Below, one piece after another: positions 22,144 through 28,645 of a stretch of 37,067 nucleotides of DNA; the stretch's first letter is position 1, and each line of letters opens with the position of its first letter. The position numbers and the translations under genes were made by a program. Source of the DNA: DATCLS01 sp036563805 (GTDB lineage Bacteria > Actinomycetota > Acidimicrobiia > Acidimicrobiales > VFJN01). The stretch is taken from NCBI GenBank assembly GCA_036563805.1, contig DATCLS010000001.1, positions 1 to 37,067 on the forward strand. The letters are read 5' to 3'. Below the pieces are notes generated by a model. That model ran no database searches, was not told the DNA's origin, and saw nothing but the letters and a program-made list of their open reading frames with translations.

Positions 22144-22830
22144 GTGGCCGTGGGTACGAGCATCCTGACGGTCGAGGACGACGAGCGGATCCGCACGGCG
22201 GTCAAGCTGGCCCTCGAGGACGAGGGTTGGACGGTCGAGGAGGCCGAGACGGGCGAGGACGCCCTCAACGCCTTCCAGCGCCAGCCGGCCGACGTCGTGC
22301 TGATCGACATCATGCTGCCGGGCATCGACGGCTTCGAGGTCTGCCGGTCGATCCGCCGGGCGTCCGACGTCCCGATCATCATGGTCACCGCTCGGGCCGA
22401 CACCCACGACGTGGTCGCCGGGCTCGAGGCCGGCGCCGACGACTACCTGACCAAGCCGTTCGCCCCCAAGGAGCTGTCGGCCCGCATCCGGGCGATGCTC
22501 CGCCGGGTCCGTAGCTCCGATACCACCAGCACCCACCTGCGCTTCGGTGACCTCGAGATCGTCCCCGACGAGGGCGTGGTCCGGCGCGAGGGCCAAGAGA
22601 TCCACCTGACCAAGACCGAGTTCCGCCTCCTCGTCGAGCTGGCGTCCTCGCCCGGCCGGGTGTTCAGTCGCGAGACGCTGCTCGAGCGGGTCTGGGGCTA
22701 CGGGTACTTCGGCGACGGCCGGCTGGTCGACGTGCACATCCGCCGGCTGCGGACCAAGGTCGAGGCCGACCCGGCCAACCCGCGCCACGTCGTGACCGTC
22801 CGGGGTCTGGGCTACAAGCTGCAGGTCTAA
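22144..22830 (+). CDS. mtrA: OmpR-family response regulator, MtrA-like
   Basis: This 228-aa protein has a receiver domain with acidic pocket VEDDE and phospho-acceptor Asp55 (LIDIMLPG), switch Thr in IIMVTARAD, and Lys in LTKPF. The winged-helix effector includes LTKTEFRLLVELASSPGRVFSRETLLE and a VHIRRLRTKVE recognition helix, closing with TVRGLGYKL. The downstream sensor kinase and GerMN lipoprotein reproduce the actinobacterial mtrA-mtrB-lpqB order, so it likely controls cell-wall and division genes. The GTG at 22144 is used; GTG at 22150 is equally possible. The kinase gene begins 10 nt after its stop. Confidence 0.9.
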   Translation: MAVGTSILTVEDDERIRTAVKLALEDEGWTVEEAETGEDALNAFQRQPADVVLIDIMLPGIDGFEVCRSIRRASDVPIIMVTARADTHDVVAGLEAGADDYLTKPFAPKELSARIRAMLRRVRSSDTTSTHLRFGDLEIVPDEGVVRREGQEIHLTKTEFRLLVELASSPGRVFSRETLLERVWGYGYFGDGRLVDVHIRRLRTKVEADPANPRHVVTVRGLGYKLQV

Positions 22831-22840
22831 CCTCCCCTTC

Positions 22841-24361
22841 GTGGCGAGGTTCGTTCCCGAGGCAGGACGCTGGCGGCTGGCCCCGCGGCCGGCGTCCCTG
22901 CAGCACCTCCGCCGGCGCCTGCGGTTCCTCCGCCGCCTGCGGTTCTCGCAGCGGCTGCGGTTCATCTCCCGGCCCCGGTTCGTGCCGCGCCTCGGGCTCC
23001 GCACCCGCATCACGATCGCCTTCGGCGTGGGCGCCCTGCTGCTGTCGACGATGGTCGGCGCCACGACCTGGGCGCTGACCCAGCAGAGCTGGCTCGACGA
23101 GCAGGAGTCCGGCGCCGTCGCCCAGGCGTTCACCAACGCCGATCGGGTCCAGCGCCGCATCACGCCCCGCTTCGACCCGATCGACATGCTGTCGTCGCTG
23201 GTCACGCCATCGGGCTCCAACCCGGTGCTGCTGCTCAACGACGAGTGGTACCCGGTCACGCCCCAATACGGCGAGAACGCTCTGCCACCGGCGCTGGTCG
23301 AGATGGTCCGCTCGGGCCGCCCGGGCCGGATGCGCTACGAGTACCTCGACAGCACCCAGCTGGCGGTGGGCATCCCGCTCGAGTCGGTCGACGCCGCCTA
23401 CTTCGAGATCGTCTCGCTCGACGAGCTGGAGGACAAGCTGGACTCGCTGGGCATCTCGCTGATCGGCGCCTCGCTGGCCACGACGCTCGCCGGCGCCGCC
23501 CTCGGCTGGTGGACGTCGCGGCGGGTGATCCGGCCGCTCACCAGCGTCAGCCAGGCCGCCCAGGCCATCGCCACCGGCCACCTCGACACCCGCCTCGAGG
23601 CCAGCCGCGACCCCGACCTGACCCCGCTGGCCGACTCGTTCAACGAGATGGCCGTCGCCCTGCAGGAGCGCATCGCCCGCGACTCTCAGTTCACGTCGAA
23701 CGTGAGCCACGAGCTGCGGTCGCCGCTCACGACGCTGACCTCCGCCATCGAGATCCTCAAGAAGAAGCGCGACGACATGCCCACCGAGGCCCACGAGGCC
23801 CTCGACCTGATGGACGCCGAGATCCGGCGGTTCCAGCAGCTCGTCAACGACCTGCTCGAGATCTCCCGGTTCGACATGGGCGTCGACCAGCTGGAGCTGC
23901 ACGACGTGCGCCTGGCCGAGCTGGTCATGAACGCCATCGGCACCGCCACCGAGGCCGACCTGCCCCTCGACATCGACGCCGAGCTGGCGGGCGTCGTGGT
24001 CAAGGCCGACAAGCGGCGGCTGGCCCGGGTCATCGCCAACCTCATCGACAACGCCAACAAGTACGGCGGCGGCGCCACCCGGGTCGAGCTGCGCAAGCGC
24101 GACGGCGACGTGCTCATCGCGGTCGAGGACGACGGGCCCGGCGTCCCCGAGGAGGACCGCGAGCGCATCTTCCAGCGCTTCAACCGCGGCTCGTTGGCCC
24201 GGAGCCGCCGCGACGTCGACGGCGTCGGCCTGGGCCTGGCGCTCGTGGCCGAGCACGTCCGCATCCACGGCGGGATGGTGTGGGTCGAGGACAAGCCCGA
24301 CGGCCGGCCCGGCGCCCGGTTCGTCATCGCCCTGCCCACCGAGGAGGCGACCGAGGCATGA
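22841..24361 (+). CDS. mtrB: MtrB-like sensor histidine kinase
   Basis: This 506-aa protein has a strongly basic cytoplasmic N-terminus with four tandem six-residue repeats (residues 26-49), TM1 near 57-77, an extracytoplasmic sensor region, TM2 near 205-225 and HAMP. The H-box is FTSNVSHELRSPLTTL with His290. The ATPase domain has the N-box LIDNANKYGGG, G1 VEDDGPGVPEEDRERIF and G2 GVGLGLALV. It should autophosphorylate and signal to the adjacent MtrA-like regulator. Length and layout fit MtrB. Its TGA overlaps the lipoprotein ATG (ATGA), indicating tight coupling. GTG at 22841 lacks a strong Shine-Dalgarno; translation may be coupled to the regulator. Confidence 0.93.
   Translation: MARFVPEAGRWRLAPRPASLQHLRRRLRFLRRLRFSQRLRFISRPRFVPRLGLRTRITIAFGVGALLLSTMVGATTWALTQQSWLDEQESGAVAQAFTNADRVQRRITPRFDPIDMLSSLVTPSGSNPVLLLNDEWYPVTPQYGENALPPALVEMVRSGRPGRMRYEYLDSTQLAVGIPLESVDAAYFEIVSLDELEDKLDSLGISLIGASLATTLAGAALGWWTSRRVIRPLTSVSQAAQAIATGHLDTRLEASRDPDLTPLADSFNEMAVALQERIARDSQFTSNVSHELRSPLTTLTSAIEILKKKRDDMPTEAHEALDLMDAEIRRFQQLVNDLLEISRFDMGVDQLELHDVRLAELVMNAIGTATEADLPLDIDAELAGVVVKADKRRLARVIANLIDNANKYGGGATRVELRKRDGDVLIAVEDDGPGVPEEDRERIFQRFNRGSLARSRRDVDGVGLGLALVAEHVRIHGGMVWVEDKPDGRPGARFVIALPTEEATEA
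22916..22987 (+). repeat. 18-bp in-frame tandem repeat encoding RLRFxx units
   Basis: Four consecutive 18-bp units encode RLRFLR, RLRFSQ, RLRFIS and RPRFVP at residues 26-49 of the MtrB-like kinase, just before the first membrane helix. The array makes an Arg/Phe-rich, membrane-hugging segment. Confidence 0.85.
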
Positions 24362-25005
24362 GGCGCGCCGTGACCGCCGCCGTGGCGCTCGCGCTCACGC
24401 TCGTGCTCGGCGTCCTCGCCGGGTGCGGGGTGAGCACCGACGACCAGCCGCAGGAGATCTCCGGGTCGAACGTGCCCGACGCGTTCGACGAGCCGACGAC
24501 GACCAACCAGGCCACCGCCCAGCCGGGCGAGGAGGTCCAGGTCTTCCTGCTGCACGACGAGGGTGGCGAGGTCAAGCTCGTGCCGCGCCCCCGCCACGTG
24601 GCCCGCACCCCCACCGACGCGGCCGTGCTCGAGGCCCTGTTGCTCGAGGGCCCCACGACCGAGGAGCGGGAGCGGAGCATCACGACCGCCATCCCCCGCT
24701 CCACGCGCCTGGCCAGCCCGCCCGAGCGGCTCCCCGGCGGCATCCTGCGCATCGACCTGTCCGCCGGGTTCTTCGAGGTGGCGGGCGACGACCTGCGCAA
24801 CGCCTACGCCCAGGTCGTCTGCACCGCGAACTACATCGAGGGCGTCCGGGCGGTCGAGTTCGCCATCGAGGGCGAGCGGGTGGGGGCCTTCGACGGTGCC
24901 GGCCAGAGCTCGAACCGCCCGGTCCGGTGCGACGACTACGCGGCGCTGCTGCCCGACGACGGGGACGACCCCGACACGACCGACCCCGACCGGCGGGACC
25001 GCTGA
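24358..25005 (+). CDS. GerMN-domain lipoprotein, short LpqB-like
   Basis: This 215-aa protein has a lipoprotein signal (MRRAVTAAVALALTLVLGVL then AGC, lipidated Cys23), a disordered Thr/Gln/Pro linker, and a single GerMN domain (VQVFLLHDEGGEVKLVPRPR to GVRAVEFAIEGERVG). The C-terminal tail is acidic. In mycobacteria LpqB is the accessory lipoprotein of MtrAB and is much longer because of a C-terminal beta-propeller. This protein keeps only the GerMN part. Overlap with the kinase stop (ATGA) implies stoichiometric production. It probably modulates the MtrB-like sensor on the outer face of the membrane (inference). Confidence 0.88.
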   Translation: MRRAVTAAVALALTLVLGVLAGCGVSTDDQPQEISGSNVPDAFDEPTTTNQATAQPGEEVQVFLLHDEGGEVKLVPRPRHVARTPTDAAVLEALLLEGPTTEERERSITTAIPRSTRLASPPERLPGGILRIDLSAGFFEVAGDDLRNAYAQVVCTANYIEGVRAVEFAIEGERVGAFDGAGQSSNRPVRCDDYAALLPDDGDDPDTTDPDRRDR

Positions 25006-25108
25006 TCGGCGGGACGGGGGGGTGGCCGGCGCGGGTCGCTGACCGGCCGGCAAGGGCCAGGGCCGGGGCCCGCGGCCGGCCGGCCGCCGGTGCGTCACCC
25101 GCCGCCGA

Positions 25109-26137
25109 TCAGCCGAAGAACGCCTCGGCCACCTCGTAGATCTTGGGGTCGATGAGCTTGAGCTCGGCGGTGGCCTCGGCCAGCGGCACCCTGACGATGT
25201 CGCCGGCCCGCAGCGCCACCATTGTGCCGAAGGCGCCGTCGTGGACGGCGTCGATGGCGGCGATGCCGAACCGGGTGGCGAGGACGCGGTCGAAGGCCGT
25301 CGGCGTGCCGCCCCGCTGGACGTGGCCGAGCACGATGGCCCGGGTCTCGAAACCGGTGCGCTCTTCGATGGCCTTGGCCAGGACGTCGCCGATGCCGCCC
25401 AGGCGCACGTGACCGAACTCGTCGACCTCGTTCGAGGCCAGCTTCATCGTCCCCTCCTTGGGGACGGCGCCCTCGGCCACGACCACGATCGAGGCGTAGC
25501 GGCCCCGGTCGTGGCGCCGGCGGATGACCTCGGCCACCTCGTCGATGTCGAACGGCCGCTCGGGGATGAGGACCATGGTGGCGCCGCCGGCGATGGCCGC
25601 CCAGGTGGCGATGTGCCCGGCGTGGCGGCCCATGACCTCGACGACCATGACCCGGTCGTGCGACTCGGCGGTCGTGTGGAGCCGGTCGATGGCGTCGACG
25701 CAGACCTGCACGGCGGTGTCGAACCCGAACGTCAGCTCGGTGGCCGACAGGTCGTTGTCGATCGTCTTCGGCACGCCCACCACGTTCACGCCGTCGTCGG
25801 CCAGCTTGGCCGCCACGCCCAGCGTGTCCTCGCCGCCGATGGCCACGAGCGCATCGATGTTCATGTCGGCGAGCGTCTGCTTCACCTTCTCGGGGCCGCC
25901 CTCGACCTTGTAGGGGTTGGTCCGCGACGAGCCGAGCACGGTGCCGCCCCGGGGCAGCGTCCCCCGGAACGTCTCGATCGACACCGGCTGGGCGTTGCCC
26001 TCGATGGGCCCGCGCCACCCGTCGCGGAAGCCGATGAGCTCGTCGCCGTAGACGGCCTCGCCCTTCCGGGCGACCGCTCGCATCACTGCGTTGAGACCGG
26101 GGCAGTCACCGCCGCCCGTGAGCATTGCCACGCGCAT
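25109..26137 (-). CDS. 6-phosphofructokinase with pyrophosphate-type active site
   Basis: This 342-aa protein of the PfkA superfamily begins MRVAMLTGGGDCPGLNAVMR and contains SSRTNPYK, GGEDT at 101-105 and PKTIDND at 123-129, then MGRHAGHIA and HVQRGGTPTAFDR. Position 104 is Asp and 124 is Lys, the pair diagnostic of PPi-dependent enzymes; ATP-dependent enzymes have Gly at both. The sequence resembles the characterised PPi-PFK of Amycolatopsis methanolica in its overall motifs (recalled, not aligned). A reversible glycolytic/gluconeogenic role is expected. ATG at 26137 has AGGA 7 nt upstream. It is divergent from glycerol kinase over 69 bp. Confidence 0.93.
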   Translation of the reverse strand: MRVAMLTGGGDCPGLNAVMRAVARKGEAVYGDELIGFRDGWRGPIEGNAQPVSIETFRGTLPRGGTVLGSSRTNPYKVEGGPEKVKQTLADMNIDALVAIGGEDTLGVAAKLADDGVNVVGVPKTIDNDLSATELTFGFDTAVQVCVDAIDRLHTTAESHDRVMVVEVMGRHAGHIATWAAIAGGATMVLIPERPFDIDEVAEVIRRRHDRGRYASIVVVAEGAVPKEGTMKLASNEVDEFGHVRLGGIGDVLAKAIEERTGFETRAIVLGHVQRGGTPTAFDRVLATRFGIAAIDAVHDGAFGTMVALRAGDIVRVPLAEATAELKLIDPKIYEVAEAFFG

Positions 26138-26192
26138 ACGTCCATCCTGTTCACAGTCCGTGGCCCGTGGGAGAGCCGGGCCTTCTGTCCAC

Positions 26193-26198
26193 TACCTT
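26193..26198 (+). promoter_or_regulatory. -10 element (TACCTT) for glycerol kinase, leaderless type
   Basis: TACCTT lies 8 nt before the ATG at 26207, with no Shine-Dalgarno in the gap, in the 69-bp divergent region shared with the phosphofructokinase gene. Confidence 0.45.
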
Positions 26199-26206
26199 CC
26201 CGCCGC

Positions 26207-27682
26207 ATGGCCGTGGTCATCGCCATCGACGCCGGCACGACGGGGGTCCGTTGCCTCGCCTTGCGTGAGGATGCCACGCCGGCGGGGTACGCCTACGCAG
26301 AGTTCCCGCAGCACTTCCCCGCGCCCGGCCTGGTGGAGCACGACCCTCGCGACATCTGGCGCAGCGTGACCGGCACGCTGGCCGAGCTGGTGGCGAAGCT
26401 CGACGGCGAGCCCGTGGCCGCCATCGGCATCACCGACCAGCGCGAGACGACTGTGGTGTGGGACCGGCGCACAGGCGAGCCACTGCACAACGCCATCGTG
26501 TGGCAAGACCGGCGCACCGCCAACCGCTGCGACGAGCTGCGCGAAGCCGGGCGGCTCGACCTGGTCCGGCGGACGACCGGGCTCGTCCTCGACCCCTACT
26601 TCTCGGCCACCAAGCTCGAGTGGCTGCTGACCGAGGGCGGCGTCGAGGCGGGGCCCGACCTGGCCTTCGGCACGGTCGACAGCTGGGTGCTGTGGAACCT
26701 GACCGGCGGCGCCGTCCACGCCACCGAGCCGTCCAACGCCAGCCGCACGATGCTCTACGACATCGGGCAGCTCGCCTGGTCACCCGAGCTGCTCGACCTG
26801 TTCGGCGTGCCGCCCGCCTGCCTGCCCGAGGTGCGGCCGTCCTGCGGCCGGTTCGGCACCACCGCATCCGGCCTGCCGGTGCCGGCGGGCGTGCCCGTGT
26901 CGGGCATCCTCGGCGACCAGCAGGCCGCCCTGTTCGGCCAGGCGTGCGTCACGCCGGGCATGACCAAGAACACATACGGGACGGGCAGCTTCGTGCTCAT
27001 GAACGTCGGCGACCGCTGTCCCGACCCGGTGGAGGGCCTGCTCGGTACCGTGGCCTGGACGGTCGAGGGCCGGCCCGGCGCCACCTACGCCCTGGAGGGC
27101 GCCATCTTCGTCACCGGCGCCGCGGTCCAGTGGCTGCGCGACGGGCTCGGCGTCATCCGCGAGGCGACCGAGACGGGGCCGCTGGCCGAGTCGTGCGACG
27201 ACACCGGCGGCGTGTACCTCGTGCCCGCCTTCACCGGGCTCGGCAGCCCGTGGTGGGACGCCTACGCTCGGGGCACGATCGTGGGCATCACCCGGGGCAC
27301 GGGCCGGGCGCAGCTGGCCCGGGCGGTCGTCGAGGCGATGGCCTACCAGACACGCGACGTGGTCGAGGCCATGTGCGCGGCGTCGGGCCAGCCGGTGGCC
27401 GAGCTCCGGGTCGACGGCGGCGCCTCGGTCATGGACGTCCTGCTGCAGATCCAGGCCGACCAGCTGCGGGTGCCGGTGGCGCGCCCGCTCGTGCAGGAGA
27501 CGACAGCGCTGGGCGCCGGCTACGTCGCCGGCGTGGCCGAGGGCGTGTGGTCGACCGACGACCTGGCCTCCCGGTGGCAGCTCGACCGACGGGTCGGGCC
27601 GGCCTCCGACCCCGCCGACGCCGACGCCCGCTACGAGCAGTGGAAGCGGGCCGTGGAGCGGTCGCGGGGCTGGGCGTCCTGA
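26207..27682 (+). CDS. glpK: Glycerol kinase
   Basis: This 491-aa FGGY kinase has the N-terminal phosphate loop IDAGTTGVRCLAL, glycerol-contacting ITDQRETTVVWDRRTG and IVWQDRRTA, and FSATKLEWLL. The catalytic Asp237 lies in GILGDQQAALFGQ, followed by KNTYGTGSFVLMN and VDGGASVMDVLLQIQAD near the end. It phosphorylates glycerol to sn-glycerol-3-phosphate with ATP. Length and motif spacing are normal for GlpK. No glpF or glpD is adjacent in the window. It lies back-to-back with a phosphofructokinase gene, which links both to triose/hexose phosphate flow (inference). The ACT-domain gene converges 15 bp downstream. Confidence 0.95.
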   Translation: MAVVIAIDAGTTGVRCLALREDATPAGYAYAEFPQHFPAPGLVEHDPRDIWRSVTGTLAELVAKLDGEPVAAIGITDQRETTVVWDRRTGEPLHNAIVWQDRRTANRCDELREAGRLDLVRRTTGLVLDPYFSATKLEWLLTEGGVEAGPDLAFGTVDSWVLWNLTGGAVHATEPSNASRTMLYDIGQLAWSPELLDLFGVPPACLPEVRPSCGRFGTTASGLPVPAGVPVSGILGDQQAALFGQACVTPGMTKNTYGTGSFVLMNVGDRCPDPVEGLLGTVAWTVEGRPGATYALEGAIFVTGAAVQWLRDGLGVIREATETGPLAESCDDTGGVYLVPAFTGLGSPWWDAYARGTIVGITRGTGRAQLARAVVEAMAYQTRDVVEAMCAASGQPVAELRVDGGASVMDVLLQIQADQLRVPVARPLVQETTALGAGYVAGVAEGVWSTDDLASRWQLDRRVGPASDPADADARYEQWKRAVERSRGWAS

Positions 27683-27697
27683 CCAAACGGGCCCAAA

Positions 27698-28396
27698 TCA
27701 GCGCGAGGGATGGCGCGCCCGGCTCTTCATCCGGATCAGCTCCCGGAGCCGGGTGTCGACGACCCGGGCGAGCGCCGCCACCTGGCGCCGCTCGCGGGCC
27801 CGGTAGGCCATCTCGTCGCGGCCGAGCACGAGCGCCAGCCCGCTGGACGGGAGTGGCGCCCAGATCACGTCGGCCGTCCCGCCCTCGTCCGCGGGCCGCG
27901 GGCTGCCGTCGGCCGCTCGGCTCCCCGACAGGAACGCCTCCAGCCAGCCCCGGTCGGGGGCGTCGGCGTCGGCGACGAGCGTGCCCTCGGCGTCGCCCTC
28001 GGGCGGCTCGAGCGACACGACCGCGGCCCACGAGGCGCCGATGACCCGGCGACCGTGGATGACCGTGGCCGTCAGCAGCTCGTCGACGTCGGTGGCGCCC
28101 ACCAGCTGGGCCGCCGCCTCCAGGCAGTCGAGGCGGGGGTCGTGGAGGGCGTCCGACACCGGCCGGATCTCCTCCACGGCCACGCCGTCGACCTGGCGGA
28201 CCTCCGAGATGAGCAGGTCGACGAGGTCCTCGCCGTCCGGCAGCTCCACCACCAGCTCGTCCACCGCTTGGCCGCCGTCGCGCTCCAGAATGTCGATGCC
28301 GACGACGTCGCCCCGGACGGCGCCGATGCGGCTGGCCACCGCCCCGAGCGCCCCCGGACGGTCGGGGAGCCACATGCGCATCACGAAGGTCGCCAT
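27698..28396 (-). CDS. ACT-domain protein with a C-terminal GAF-like region
   Basis: This 232-aa protein begins with an ACT domain (MATFVMRMWLPDRPGALG, then VGIDILERDGGQAVDELVVELP, residues about 1-75). It continues into an alpha/beta region with ATVIHGRRVIGASWAAVVSL and IWAPLPSSGLALVLGRDEMAY that looks GAF-like. It ends in a basic helix. ACT domains usually bind amino acids or small ligands allosterically; the partner function here is not evident. ATG at 28396 is chosen because TAGCGT sits 7 nt upstream; the GTG at 28405 would lie inside that element. It is divergent from the conservon-like operon. Confidence 0.8.
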   Translation of the reverse strand: MATFVMRMWLPDRPGALGAVASRIGAVRGDVVGIDILERDGGQAVDELVVELPDGEDLVDLLISEVRQVDGVAVEEIRPVSDALHDPRLDCLEAAAQLVGATDVDELLTATVIHGRRVIGASWAAVVSLEPPEGDAEGTLVADADAPDRGWLEAFLSGSRAADGSPRPADEGGTADVIWAPLPSSGLALVLGRDEMAYRARERRQVAALARVVDTRLRELIRMKSRARHPSR

Positions 28397-28645
28397 GACG
28401 ATCACGCTACGTGCCGGTCATGAACGGCCTGTTTCGCCACGGCAACGAGCGCGTGAGAGGTCGGGACTAGCTGGCCGAGGGCGGTAGAACTGGCCCGACG
28501 GCTCGAATTTTGCATTCGTGTGTCGCTTAAGTGAGCGCGCCGCAAGAACACGTGCGACAATGCATCGCGTCGCAATCGTCGTGACCAGGCAGTCACCAGT
28601 CCGGGCGGAGGGGCTCCGGCGTGGTGGTCGCCGCTTGCCTGCACT
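28397..28645. promoter_or_regulatory. Comparatively AT-rich divergent intergenic region upstream of the conservon operon
   Basis: This 249-bp gap has short AT-rich stretches (AATTTTGCATT near 28507) and several inverted motifs, including TGTCGC/GCGACA and TGCGAC/GTCGCA around 28522-28576 and a CTTAAG core. It separates divergent promoters: TAGCGT at 28404-28409 for the ACT gene, and an unidentified one for the coiled-coil gene. It probably holds the main control elements of the operon; none can be assigned to a known regulator. Confidence 0.45.
28404..28409 (-). promoter_or_regulatory. -10 element (TAGCGT) for the ACT-domain gene, leaderless type
   Basis: On the minus strand TAGCGT lies 7 nt before the ATG at 28396, with no Shine-Dalgarno. 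The identical hexamer precedes the HNH gene. Confidence 0.45.

Noticed and set aside
25001..25114. Large inverted repeat GCTGATCGGC...GCCGATCAGC bracketing the lipoprotein/phosphofructokinase junction
   Set aside because: Arms are about 100 bp apart and include both stop codons; a functional terminator is possible but the loop is too long to claim.
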